Below are positions 14,575-22,964 of a stretch of 64,000 nt of DNA, in pieces. Made by a program: the position numbers and the translations under genes. Location: positions 583,588 through 647,587 of the forward strand of contig NZ_LFJC01000003.1 in NCBI RefSeq assembly GCF_002776695.1. Direction: 5' to 3'. Within the stretch, counting starts at the first letter, position 1. The number at the start of each line of letters is the position of its first letter. The notes below the pieces were generated by a model. That model was given only the letters and a program-made list of their open reading frames with translations. It had not been told where the DNA came from and did not search any database. This stretch comes from Bradyrhizobium nitroreducens (GTDB lineage Bacteria > Pseudomonadota > Alphaproteobacteria > Rhizobiales > Xanthobacteraceae).

Positions 14575-15942
14575 TTGCTGCACGATGTATTCATCTGCCA
14601 TGCAAGCGAGGATAAGAACGACTTTGTTCGGCCTCTTGCGGAAGCACTTCGAGCGCGTCATCTCGAAGTTTGGTATGATGAGTTCTCGCTCCAGGTTGGG
14701 GATAGCCTGAGGGCGGCGATTGACCGAGGGTTGGCCAACTCCCGGTTTGGAGTAGTTGTGTTAAGCCCCGCCTTCTTTCGCAAGCGTTGGACCCAGCGCG
14801 AGCTGAACGGTTTGGTCGCGCGAGAAATGCATGAAGGGCGTGAACTCGTCCTCCCCATCTGGCATAACATTGGTCCAGCCGAGATCATCGAACATTCGCC
14901 TCCCTTAGCTGATGTGCTTGCTGCCAACTCTTCCACCGGCCTGGAGCGTGTAGTCTCCGAGCTGTTGAGGAGGCTACGGCCGGACAATAGCCCGTTGCTA
15001 GTCGCGCGCGACTTCTTGATTGAAAAGGGGGTTGTTCCACCCATCGTCACAGACGAATGGTGGCTCAACATCGTCGAATTTAAGGAAAGCCAGCTGCGTT
15101 TTCCCGACCTTAATTTGGCGTATCGATGGATTTTCCCGTTGCCGCATGATGCTCCCGACTATGGGGAAGAACGCGGCATTAACATCGCGTGGACTGCATT
15201 GCAGCTGGATTGGTTGAGTGAGGTTGAGCACGAAGGATATTGTCAGCTGACGCATCCCGAGCGCGTGCACACCTATATTCGAAAATGGCCGGGGCTGTTT
15301 GAGTGTTGTCGCGCAAATCCCGAGCTTCTAGCCCTCTACGCGCCTCAACTCACAATTCCAGGCTATGATGATGGCTTCGCAGATGTGCTAGATGCTTCTT
15401 TGCAATTGCCCTACCAAGAAGCGCTTCACTTCTTTCGTTACAGTCGAGCGGAAACGCTTGACGCTGGCGAGCCGCTCTGCGGCGATGCGCTCGCATGGAG
15501 GCATCCCGGATTGGGTAATTTTTCCGATGGCGAGCTGGCTTACTCGTTCGTACACGCGCACACACATCACTACACACGCGAGTTTCATACTGGGTTCACT
15601 TGCCTGATCTGGCTCCTCGCCGATGCTTCAAATTGGCTTCCAGACTGTGTCCGCTCGCGTCTGTTGAACGGGATGCGAACGAATTCCTTCGCTTGGATCG
15701 GCACAGGTAATGTTATTAATAGCGAAAACGAGTTTCATCGAGCGCTTCTGAAGGCCAATAGCAGGTTCAAGTTTTCTCGGAGCATCATGGCAGATCTTGA
15801 AAGCTTGATTGACGAATCTCTCAAGTCCCTAAGTCTTTCGGAGCGATCCGCGGAAATTAGCCGCCGGTTCATCAAGTATGATTTTATTGGCGGCTATTAC
15901 GATCAAAATAGAAGACTGAGAGAAGGCAGAAGAGGCGGCTAG
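14575..15942 (+). CDS. TIR-domain protein with unrecognised C-terminal domain; possible NADase/defence effector
   Basis: 455 residues. The N-terminal ~125 form a TIR domain: HDVFICHASEDK (box 1), VWYDEFSLQVGDSL, and VVVLSPAFFRKRWTQREL, where Glu76 after Trp72 sits at the position of the catalytic glutamate of NAD-cleaving TIR enzymes. Residues ~140-455 match no family I know; they hold a His cluster (H327, H329, H331, H332, H338) and no membrane segment. The TTG start at 14575 sets box 1 at the usual distance from the N-terminus. The gene is visibly AT-richer than its surroundings (26 of 60 bases are G/C at 15781-15840), a sign of transfer. It stands alone, without helicase, nuclease or cyclase partners. 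Confidence 0.85.
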   Translation: MLHDVFICHASEDKNDFVRPLAEALRARHLEVWYDEFSLQVGDSLRAAIDRGLANSRFGVVVLSPAFFRKRWTQRELNGLVAREMHEGRELVLPIWHNIGPAEIIEHSPPLADVLAANSSTGLERVVSELLRRLRPDNSPLLVARDFLIEKGVVPPIVTDEWWLNIVEFKESQLRFPDLNLAYRWIFPLPHDAPDYGEERGINIAWTALQLDWLSEVEHEGYCQLTHPERVHTYIRKWPGLFECCRANPELLALYAPQLTIPGYDDGFADVLDASLQLPYQEALHFFRYSRAETLDAGEPLCGDALAWRHPGLGNFSDGELAYSFVHAHTHHYTREFHTGFTCLIWLLADASNWLPDCVRSRLLNGMRTNSFAWIGTGNVINSENEFHRALLKANSRFKFSRSIMADLESLIDESLKSLSLSERSAEISRRFIKYDFIGGYYDQNRRLREGRRGG

Positions 15943-16236
15943 ATGTTCTCCGCATCCCGTTTGGCAGTCGCATAACGGCTTGACAGCGACCGCGAGATAG
16001 TATCGCTGCGCGACGTTTGTGTTGCCCGAGCAGGTCGCGCGTTCCGCTCGGTCTGGATTGGCTTTCGGTCTGTCCGGGCCCGAAGGTGCGGCTGGCCTTT
16101 CAAACGATTGGACTACGCGCGGTAGTCAGCGCAACGATAATTGCCACGTGACTCGCGACACATTTCTTCCTCTCGGGGCAACCTAGCTTTGCCGTCGGGT
16201 GGTTCGCAGTGATCCACCAGGCAAAGGACAAGACTC
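15943..16236. other. Intergenic region downstream of the TIR gene
   Basis: About 294 bases of mixed composition with no credible ORF, tRNA or recognised repeat. It should contain the promoter and leader of the small repeat protein that starts at 16237. No direct repeat matching the upstream gap (14357-14574) was seen, so no insertion boundary can be drawn. Confidence 0.5.
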
Positions 16237-16416
16237 ATGCGCAATACCATCCTCGTGGCTTTCGCAGCGATCACCCTGGCAAGCGCGGTGGCGCCCGCGA
16301 GCGCGCTGACCATCGTGCGCGATCATCGCGATCCGCCCATCGTGCGCGACCATCGCAACCAGACCATCGTCAGGGATCACCGCAATCAACCCGAGGTGCG
16401 CGATCATCGCCACTAA
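16237..16416 (+). CDS. Tiny secreted protein made of four 9-residue VRDHR repeats
   Basis: 59 residues. A signal peptide (MRNTILVAFAAITLASA...PASA) is followed by four tandem nine-residue units, TIVRDHRDP, PIVRDHRNQ, TIVRDHRNQ and PEVRDHRH, reaching the stop codon. AAAGGA lies about 8 bases before the ATG. The mature peptide of about 36 residues would be basic and His/Asp-rich, so metal or polyanion binding is conceivable but unproven. A hairpin with 9-bp arms (16430-16456) follows the stop. No family recognised. Confidence 0.68.
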   Translation: MRNTILVAFAAITLASAVAPASALTIVRDHRDPPIVRDHRNQTIVRDHRNQPEVRDHRH

Positions 16417-16429
16417 ACGTGCCGGCGGC

Positions 16430-16456
16430 GGAGCCGAATCGAACAGGTTCGGCTCC
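16430..16456 (+). terminator. Hairpin after the repeat-peptide gene, possible terminator
   Basis: GGAGCCGAA and TTCGGCTCC are perfect 9-bp arms around a 9-base loop, starting 13 bases after the stop codon. No T-run follows, so intrinsic termination is uncertain. Confidence 0.4.
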
Positions 16457-16650
16457 GGTTCGCCTGAGGCAGGTGATCCCGCTTATCCCCTGCGGATGTT
16501 ACCGCGACACGCAATGCACGATCTTCCCTAAAAGCCCGACAATCGCTCCGCGCACGACGCCGATGTCCATTCGCAATTGTGAGGCCTGAGCACGCGCAAG
16601 ATTCGCTGCTCCATGCTATGGCTGTTCCCGCAACTTGCTGCGAGGACGCC

Positions 16651-17325
16651 ATGCTGCCCATTCCCGCCGACATCTTCACCGAACCCGAGGACGTCTCGCC
16701 CGATGGCCTTGCCAATCTCGGTCCGCTGCGCCGTCTCGCAGGCCGTTGGCAGGCGGACAAGGGCATCGACATCAATCCGAAGGCTGAGGGGCCGGAACGG
16801 CGGACCTTCATCGAGCGCATCGGCATGGACCCGATCGATCCGCAGGCCAACGGGCCGCAGCTGTTCTACGGACTGCGCTATCACATCCACATCAACACGC
16901 CCGAGGAAGACATCACCTTTCACGATCAGGTCGGCTATTGGCTATGGGAGCCCGCGACCGGGCTGATCATGCAGACGCTGGCGATACCGCGCGGGCAGGT
17001 GCTGCTGGCCTCGGGCAAGGCCGCATCCGACGACAAGACGATCTCCGTCACCGCCAAGCGCGGCGACACCGCTTACGGCATCTGCTCGACCGATTTTCTG
17101 GAACAGGCCTTCCGCACCGACTCCTACCGCTGCGATATCACCTTCAACGACGACGGCAGCTGGACCTATCTGATCCAGACTGCGTTGTTCGTGCGTGGCG
17201 CGCCGTTCAACCATCGCGACACCAACACGCTGCAGCTCGTCGCGCCGCCGACGTCAAATCCGCTTGCGGTGATCGTCGCCGATCGCGCCAAGGGCGACGA
17301 GATGAGCAAGGGGCCGGCAGTGTGA
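16651..17325 (+). CDS. Heme-binding-barrel (nitrobindin/THAP4-like) family protein
   Basis: 224 residues, soluble. LGPLRRLAGRWQADKGIDIN opens the domain, followed by FYGLRYHIHI, FHDQVGYWLWEPATGLIMQT and a beta-rich C-terminal half, as in the small beta-barrel family related to nitrobindin and FABP-like DUF1794 proteins. Heme binding is a family property and is not shown here. The ATG at 16651 has GAGGA five bases upstream. An ATG at 16618 would add 11 residues. Confidence 0.68.
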   Translation: MLPIPADIFTEPEDVSPDGLANLGPLRRLAGRWQADKGIDINPKAEGPERRTFIERIGMDPIDPQANGPQLFYGLRYHIHINTPEEDITFHDQVGYWLWEPATGLIMQTLAIPRGQVLLASGKAASDDKTISVTAKRGDTAYGICSTDFLEQAFRTDSYRCDITFNDDGSWTYLIQTALFVRGAPFNHRDTNTLQLVAPPTSNPLAVIVADRAKGDEMSKGPAV

Positions 17326-17347
17326 AGCGCGGCGTTCGGAGACTAGC

Positions 17348-18055
17348 ATGAAGCCCCATGTCATCTGTCTGATGCACTCCAGCCTCGACGGCCGCACCCA
17401 CCCCAGCCGCTGGCGCCCCAGGGGGGCGGGGACGGACTGGTTCGAGAAGATCCATGATGAGCTCGGCGGCGATGCCTGGGTGATCGGCCGTGTCACCGGC
17501 TCGGAGTTCGCCAAGGGCCAGCCCTATCCCGCGACGGACGTGAAGCTGCCGCGTGAAAACTGGTTCGCGCGGCGCGATGCGAAGACCTATGGCGTCGTGC
17601 TCGACGCGCAGGGCAAGATCGGCTGGGGCCGCTCGGACATCGGCGGCGATCCCGTCGTCGTCGTGCTGACCGATAGCGTGCCGGATTCGCATCTTGCAGG
17701 GCTCCGGGGCGAGGGCGTGTCCTACATCTTTGCCGGCAAGTCCGAGATCGACCTCGCGCTGACGGTGGACATCCTCAACCGCGAGCTCGGTGTGAAGCGC
17801 CTCCTGGTGGAGGGCGGCGGCGTCGCCAATGGCGCGTTCCTGCGCGCCGGTCTCATCGACGAATTCAACCTGATTCTCAGCCCTGCGATCGACGGCGCAA
17901 CGGGCGCGCCCTTCGTGTTCTCGTCGGCCGACGCGGACAGCGACAAGCGCGCGCCGATTGCGGCGATGACGCTGGAGAGCACGCGCGAGCTCGGCGGCGG
18001 TGTCCTGCTGCTGCGCTATCTCATCAGGAACGATCCGCAAGCCGCGAGCCGGTGA
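17348..18055 (+). CDS. RibD C-terminal / dihydrofolate-reductase-like oxidoreductase
   Basis: 235 residues of the RibD_C reductase fold: MKPHVICLMHSSLDG at the N-terminus, VIGRVTGSEF, and KRLLVEGGGVANGAFLRAGL with the GGG nucleotide-binding turn and DEFNLILSP. Stand-alone members are NADPH-dependent reductases of unknown substrate, and there are no riboflavin genes nearby. It lies 22 bases after the barrel protein and 9 bases before an amine oxidase on the same strand, so the three could share a transcript. Confidence 0.82.
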   Translation: MKPHVICLMHSSLDGRTHPSRWRPRGAGTDWFEKIHDELGGDAWVIGRVTGSEFAKGQPYPATDVKLPRENWFARRDAKTYGVVLDAQGKIGWGRSDIGGDPVVVVLTDSVPDSHLAGLRGEGVSYIFAGKSEIDLALTVDILNRELGVKRLLVEGGGVANGAFLRAGLIDEFNLILSPAIDGATGAPFVFSSADADSDKRAPIAAMTLESTRELGGGVLLLRYLIRNDPQAASR

Positions 18056-18064
18056 AGCGCCGGC

Positions 18065-19336
18065 ATGTCGGTTTCCCCGGAGCATATCGTCATCGTCGGT
18101 GCCGGCGCGGCCGGCCTGATGGCGGCGCGCGAGCTGGCACTTGCTGGCCGGAGAGCTACGGTCATGGAGGCGCGCACGCGCTGTGGCGGCCGCATCCACC
18201 CGCTGCCGGTTGAAGAGTTCGGCTATCCCGCCGCGGGCGGCGCCGAATTCGTCCATGGCGAGGCGCCGGTCACGCGCGGATTGCTGCGCGAGGCCGGACT
18301 GTCCCTTCAGGAGATCGAAGGCGAGCAGTGGAGCTTCGACGGGACGGGGCTCTCGCGCGAAGAACGCGACGATCCCCACGAGGCCGAGCTTCAAGCCTTG
18401 CTGCGGAATTTGAAGGACGATCTCCCCGTCGCCGAATTCCTGCGCCGGCATTTTGCCGGTGAGGACTATGCGCCGATGCGCCATTCGATCGAGCGCATGG
18501 TCGAGGGCTATGACGCGGCGGACCCCGAGCGCGCCTCGACGCTGGCGCTGGCCGAGGAATGGATGGACGGCGGGCACGCGCCGCAGGCGCGCATCGATGG
18601 CGGCTATGGCGCGCTGATCGATTTTCTGGCCGCCGACTGCCGCCGGCGGGGCGTGACAATTCATCTCGGCTGCATGGTGACGGGGGTCGAGGAGCACGGC
18701 CACATGCCGGCCGTTCGCTGCACCGGCGGTGACGTGCATGGTTGCGACCGCGTGATCCTCACCGTGCCGCTGCCGCTGCTGCGCGAGATCGCTCTGCCGG
18801 CGAGCGCGCGCGCCAAGCTTGCCGCTGCCGACGATATCGGCTTCGGCAATGTCATCAAGATCCTGCTGCGCTTCGCGAAGCCATGGTGGCGCGAGCGGCA
18901 ACAGGATCTCGCGGGCATGACCTTCCTGCTGTCCGATCAGAGGATCCCGGTGTGGTGGACGCAATATCCGCGCGAGCATGCCGTGCTCACAGGCTGGTTC
19001 GGCGGCCCTGGTACGGTGGAGCTAAATAGCCTCGATCGGCAGGGATTGATCGAGGCCGGGCTCGGCTCGCTCGCCGCGGTCTTCGGCCTGTCGCATGGAG
19101 ATGTCGCGCGCCAGCTCGTGGCGGCCGAGGCGATCAATTGGGCGCACGATCCCTTTGCCCGCGGCGCCTATTCGTGGGCGACGCCGCGGACGCGTGCGGC
19201 GCAGGCGGTTCTCGCGCGGGCCGATGGGATGGTGCTGTACGCGGGCGAAGCGCTCTATCGCGGCCCCGACATCGGCACGGTGGAGGCGGCATTGGCCAGC
19301 GGCCGGGAGACGGCCGCGATGATCCTCCGGGAATGA
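18065..19336 (+). CDS. Flavin monoamine oxidase family protein
   Basis: 423 residues with an N-terminal FAD Rossmann motif (IVIVGAGAAGLMAARELA), the MEARTRCGGRIHPL continuation, and the C-terminal flavin-contact region YAGEALYRGPDIGTVEAALA. The family oxidises amines or related substrates using FAD. The substrate is not predictable, and the GEA-Y-G motif differs a little from plant and animal MAO. It starts 9 bases after the RibD-like gene. A strong hairpin follows its stop codon. Confidence 0.88.
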   Translation: MSVSPEHIVIVGAGAAGLMAARELALAGRRATVMEARTRCGGRIHPLPVEEFGYPAAGGAEFVHGEAPVTRGLLREAGLSLQEIEGEQWSFDGTGLSREERDDPHEAELQALLRNLKDDLPVAEFLRRHFAGEDYAPMRHSIERMVEGYDAADPERASTLALAEEWMDGGHAPQARIDGGYGALIDFLAADCRRRGVTIHLGCMVTGVEEHGHMPAVRCTGGDVHGCDRVILTVPLPLLREIALPASARAKLAAADDIGFGNVIKILLRFAKPWWRERQQDLAGMTFLLSDQRIPVWWTQYPREHAVLTGWFGGPGTVELNSLDRQGLIEAGLGSLAAVFGLSHGDVARQLVAAEAINWAHDPFARGAYSWATPRTRAAQAVLARADGMVLYAGEALYRGPDIGTVEAALASGRETAAMILRE

Positions 19337-19338
19337 AA

Positions 19339-19362
19339 GAGGCCCGCATCTCTGCGGGCCTC
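19339..19362. terminator. Shared hairpin terminator between convergent genes
   Basis: GAGGCCCGCA and TGCGGGCCTC form a perfect 10-bp stem with a TCTC loop, between the amine oxidase (ends 19336) and the His/Gly/Tyr-rich gene on the other strand (ends 19368). On the minus strand it is followed by TTTCATT, so it fits that gene best and may serve both. Confidence 0.68.
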
Positions 19363-19367
19363 ATGTC

Positions 19368-19688
19368 TCACCAGCGTCCGCCGCCGAAGCTGAAGGTCAC
19401 GCCGGGGCCACCGCCGTAATATCCGTACGGGCCGCCGCCGTAATAGCCGTGATGCCGCGGGTAATAGCCGTAGTTGCGGTAGTGCGGACGGTAGTAGCCG
19501 TGATGGTGGTGACGAGGACGCCAGTGATGATGACGGTGTCCATGATGGTGCCGGTGCTGCGCGCTGATGTCGGTCGATTGGCCCGCTGGCGCGTTCTGCT
19601 TCGCGCTTGAACTGCCGGCCGCGTTTGCCGCCGATCCGCCGGCGAGCGCCGCGGCTCCGACCGCCATCGCGACAATGAGATACTTCAT
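19368..19688 (-). CDS. Secreted His/Gly/Tyr-rich protein
   Basis: 106 residues: MKYLIVAMAVGAAALAG... signal peptide to about residue 24, then HRHHHGHRHHHWRPRHHHH and a Tyr/Gly tail (GYYGGGPYGYYGGGPG). The His block could bind metal ions; the remainder looks disordered. Such proteins are frequent in Bradyrhizobium, and a non-homologous Gly/Tyr-rich one occurs at 56368. The ATG at 19688 has GGAG nine bases upstream. Confidence 0.78.
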   Translation of the reverse strand: MKYLIVAMAVGAAALAGGSAANAAGSSSAKQNAPAGQSTDISAQHRHHHGHRHHHWRPRHHHHGYYRPHYRNYGYYPRHHGYYGGGPYGYYGGGPGVTFSFGGGRW

Positions 19689-19851
19689 GTCATCACTCCA
19701 GTTGAATGTCGTGGGACAACACATGGGCGTCGGCAGCGTTCCGGCCAGTGCGGGCGTCGAAACGACGCAGCGCGCGGCGTACGATTCGCGGCAAATGATG
19801 CTGCGTCGTGAGGTCTATTGTCGCATCACCGGTGTGATTGCATTGCCGCCA

Positions 19852-20421
19852 TCACTTGGCCGCGAATGACGCGATCACCTCGCCGGCGGTAACGATGCGC
19901 GCGAACTCGCCGTTGAGATTCGACAGCGTCATCGCATGGATCTCCTCGGCCGAGTGCTTGTCGCCGTCGGGGCCGATGCGCTCGAACGTCCATGTCGCAT
20001 CGCGTACGAGGCGCGCGTCGAAGCCGAGATTGCCGGCCATCCGCGTCGTCGTCTCCACGCAATGATTGGTGGTGGCGCCGCAGATCACGACCGTGCCGAT
20101 GTTGCCTGCGCGCAGGCGCTCCTCGAGGTCGGTGCCGATGAAGGCGCTGTTGACGCGCTTGACGATCACCGTCTCGCCCGGCTGCTCACGCGCCTCGTCC
20201 TTGACGGCATAGCCGGGACGCGATGGCAGGAACGATGAATTCGGCTTGGTGCCTTCATGGCGAATATGAAAGATCGGCGCGCCGCGCGTCCTGAACGCCT
20301 GCAGCAGATCGGCGATCCGCGCCACCGCATCGGGATTGTTGCGCCGCTTTCCCGCCGTCTCCCATTCGTCGAACGCGCGCTGGACGTCGATGACGATGAG
20401 GGCGGGAAGAGGAGTGGTCAT
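19852..20421 (-). CDS. Isochorismatase-family cysteine hydrolase
   Basis: 189 residues of the isochorismatase/nicotinamidase fold: ALIVIDVQRAFDEWE carries the catalytic Asp, IVKRVNSAFIGTDLEERLRA the Lys region, and VVICGATTNHCVETTTRMA the nucleophilic Cys preceded by the cis-peptide region. It is an amide or enol-ether hydrolase of unknown substrate. The ATG at 20421 gives MTTPLPALIVIDVQ, the expected family start. Confidence 0.88.
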   Translation of the reverse strand: MTTPLPALIVIDVQRAFDEWETAGKRRNNPDAVARIADLLQAFRTRGAPIFHIRHEGTKPNSSFLPSRPGYAVKDEAREQPGETVIVKRVNSAFIGTDLEERLRAGNIGTVVICGATTNHCVETTTRMAGNLGFDARLVRDATWTFERIGPDGDKHSAEEIHAMTLSNLNGEFARIVTAGEVIASFAAK

Positions 20422-20506
20422 GGAAGGGCTTTCGCTTGGTCTGTTGGGCCGACTATGCGGAGCAGTCGGCAAAGCGCAATGCCGATCTTCCCTCGTTTTG
20501 CGACCT

Positions 20507-20572
20507 GTCGCCCGGATGAGCGAAGCGATATCCGGGACGATTGTCCCGCATGTCGCTGCGCTCATGCGGGCT
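20507..20572. repeat. Palindromic repeat (cccggatgagcgaagcg family)
   Basis: Two nested imperfect hairpins, CCCGGATgagcgaagcgATATCCGGG and CCCGCATgtcgctgcgctcATGCGGG. The same family, in the other order, is at 35256-35326. It fills most of the gap between two minus-strand genes. Confidence 0.75.
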
Positions 20573-20583
20573 CCGAGCCTCTC

Positions 20584-20931
20584 TCACGGGTGCGGATCGG
20601 GAAAGCCGTGGCGTTCGGAGAGTGCGGCGAGGATCGCGTCCTTGTCGGCGACGAAGGCGCGGCCCTCGTGGCTGCCGGTCTGGTGCGGCGATGTCGCTCC
20701 CTCCGCCAGCACCAGCAGCGGCAGCGATTGGTTCTGTTCACCGACCAGCGGGATCACCGGCTGCCGCGGGCGCGGCCACGGGATGCGCTCGACGTCGAGC
20801 CTTGCGGCGAGCTGAGGAAACGAGGCCAGCACGCCCTCGATCAGTGCGCAATGCCAGCAATAGAACAGGCGCCCCGGAAAGGCCGGGTCCTCGAAACCCG
20901 GGCGCAGCAGAAACAGCCGGTCGCGCGTCAT
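20584..20931 (-). CDS. DUF3088 family protein, thioredoxin-like
   Basis: 115 residues beginning MTRDRLFLLRPGFEDPAFPG with a CWHC (Cys-x-x-Cys) motif shortly after (FYCWHCALIEGVLASFP), then RIPWPRPRQPVIPLVGEQNQ. This matches DUF3088, a small predicted thioredoxin-fold family. The redox role is only inferred from CxxC. The ATG at 20931 is preferred because the family starts there; an upstream in-frame extension overlaps the divergent ligase promoter. Confidence 0.82.
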   Translation of the reverse strand: MTRDRLFLLRPGFEDPAFPGRLFYCWHCALIEGVLASFPQLAARLDVERIPWPRPRQPVIPLVGEQNQSLPLLVLAEGATSPHQTGSHEGRAFVADKDAILAALSERHGFPDPHP

Positions 20932-21043
20932 GGGTCGCTCCAAAGCATGGCCACCTTGCTGAGGATCAAAGCGGCGGGAACTGGCCGGCCTAGTGTCGAC
21001 GCCCCACATGGGTGGGGAATCGATCGAGTTGCGAAAGGACGCC

Positions 21044-22870
21044 ATGCCGGAGCCGATCAGTCAACCGGACCCGCTTGCCGAGGTGAGGACGTTGCCGGAG
21101 TTGCTGCGCTGGCGCGTCAACGCGACGCCGGCGGCAGAGGCTTACCGGCATTACGACGCGGGTGCAAAGCGCTGGGTCGGCCAGTCCTGGCGGGAGATCG
21201 ATGCCGAATTCGAGCTGTGGCGGCGGGCGCTGGCCGCGGAGAACTTCGCGCCCGGCGAGCGCGTCGCAATCCTGATGCCGAACGGCATCGCGCATATCGC
21301 GATGGACCAGGCGGCGCTGTCGCGCGGCCTGGTCCCGGTGCCGATGCACGCCGTCGACAACCCCGACAGCATCGCCTACGTCCTCGTCGATTCCGGTGCG
21401 CTGCTCTTGTTCGTCGACACGCTGGAGCGCTGGCAGGCGATCGTGGCGACCGGCCAGCCGCTCGACCATCTCAAGCGTGTCGTCTGCGCGGATGCGGGCG
21501 GGCTCATCACGCCGGATGCGCGCATCGTCGGGCTCGACCATTGGCTCGCGCAGGCCCCCGGCGCGAGCGCGCCGCTGCCTGATGTCGCGATCGAGCCGGA
21601 CGATCTCGCCGCCATCGTCTACACCTCGGGCACCACCGGACGGCCGAAGGGCGTGATGCTGTCGCATGGCAACGTCGTCGCGAATGTGAAGGCGATCGCG
21701 AACCGCATCGCCGCCGCACCGCACGACGTCTTCCTGTCCTTCCTGCCGCTCTCGCACACCTTCGAGCGCACCGGCGGCTATTACTATCCGATCGCGGCCG
21801 GGGCCTGCGTCGCCTATGCCCGCTCGGTGCCGCAGCTCTCGGAGGACCTGAAGCATGTGCGGCCGACGGTGCTGGTCTCGGTGCCCAGGATCTACGAGCG
21901 CATCTACGCGCTGATCATGCAGCACCGCGCATCGGCCGGATTTGTCGAGCGCGCGCTGCTCGACCTCACGATCGCCGTCGGCGGGCGCCGTTTCGATGCG
22001 CGGCAGCGGCATGGCGCGCCGTCGCTGCCCGACCGGCTGGTCTGGCCGATCCTCGAGCGCCTCGTCGCGGACAAGGTGCTGGCGCAGCTCGGCGGCCGCC
22101 TGCGTGTTGCGGTGTCCGGCGGCGCGCCGATCGCCGAGCCGGTCATCCGGCTGTTCCTTGCGCTCGGGCTCGACGTCCTCCAGGGCTATGGGATGACGGA
22201 GACCTCGCCGGTGGTCTCGGTCAACACCGTCGACGACAACGATCCGCACTCGGTCGGCCACGTCCTCGACGGCGTCGAGGTCAGGCTGGGCGACAACGAC
22301 GAATTGCTGGTGCGCGGTCCCAGCGTGATGATCGGCTACTGGCACAAGCCGGACGAGACGCGCCGCGTCAAGGACGCCGACGGCTGGCTGCACACCGGCG
22401 ACCAGGCCCGCATCGAGGACGGGCGGATCACCATCACCGGCCGCATCAAGGACATCCTGGTCACCTCGACCGGCGAGAAGATCGCGCCGGTGGATCTCGA
22501 GACCGCGATCCTCGCCGATCCCCTGTTCGAGCAGGCGCTGGTGGTCGGCGAGCAGCGGCCCTTCCTCTCCGCGCTGGTCGTGCTCAATGCCAAGGCCTGG
22601 GTCGAGGAGAAGGAAAGGCTGGCTGCGCGCGGCCAGCAAGGCGGCGCCGCGGAGCGGGCCGCGCTGCTGGCGCGAATAGCGGCGGCCGTGAAGGCCTATC
22701 CGTCCTACGCGACACCGCGTGCGGTGTGGTGGACGCTGGATCCGTGGACCATTGCCGCGGGCCTGCTCACGCCGACGCTGAAGAACAAGCGGCCCGCGCT
22801 CGAACGCCGCTTCGCGGACGAGATCGAGCACATCTATGCGAAGAAGCCTGCGGCGATAACGCCGACGTGA
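21044..22870 (+). CDS. Long-chain acyl-CoA ligase (AMP-dependent synthetase)
   Basis: 608 residues. It activates fatty acids to acyl-CoA via an acyl-adenylate. The P-loop IVYTSGTTGRPKGVMLSHGN, the YGMTETSPVVSVNT motif and WLHTGDQARIEDGRITITGR are clear, and the C-terminus ends in the eukaryotic/FadD15-like form (TLKNKRPALERRF). The ATG at 21044 has AAAGGA upstream. It lies directly before an oleate hydratase on the same strand (94-base gap), suggesting joint handling of unsaturated fatty acids. Confidence 0.92.
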   Translation: MPEPISQPDPLAEVRTLPELLRWRVNATPAAEAYRHYDAGAKRWVGQSWREIDAEFELWRRALAAENFAPGERVAILMPNGIAHIAMDQAALSRGLVPVPMHAVDNPDSIAYVLVDSGALLLFVDTLERWQAIVATGQPLDHLKRVVCADAGGLITPDARIVGLDHWLAQAPGASAPLPDVAIEPDDLAAIVYTSGTTGRPKGVMLSHGNVVANVKAIANRIAAAPHDVFLSFLPLSHTFERTGGYYYPIAAGACVAYARSVPQLSEDLKHVRPTVLVSVPRIYERIYALIMQHRASAGFVERALLDLTIAVGGRRFDARQRHGAPSLPDRLVWPILERLVADKVLAQLGGRLRVAVSGGAPIAEPVIRLFLALGLDVLQGYGMTETSPVVSVNTVDDNDPHSVGHVLDGVEVRLGDNDELLVRGPSVMIGYWHKPDETRRVKDADGWLHTGDQARIEDGRITITGRIKDILVTSTGEKIAPVDLETAILADPLFEQALVVGEQRPFLSALVVLNAKAWVEEKERLAARGQQGGAAERAALLARIAAAVKAYPSYATPRAVWWTLDPWTIAAGLLTPTLKNKRPALERRFADEIEHIYAKKPAAITPT

Positions 22871-22964
22871 TTTCGCCTTGGGTCGCGCTTGATCCAGCGC
22901 AACTTGGGTCAGGGCCTCGCGATGCAATGTCGCCCGTGAATTCGAACGGCAATCGAGGCAAGTC

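Noticed and set aside
16210..16235. TGATCC upstream of the VRDHR peptide gene as a further RpoE site
   Set aside because: The bases at the -10 position read GACT, not CGTT. The TGATCC sites at 22890 and 35291 fail in the same way.
16309..16413. Four short repeats as a CRISPR-like array
   Set aside because: The 27-base period is continuous coding sequence with conserved VRDHR residues and a signal peptide; there are no unique spacers.
17207..18979. A 590-codon minus-strand frame opposite the RibD-like and amine-oxidase genes
   Set aside because: No recognisable domain, and both plus-strand genes have motifs and proper spacing.
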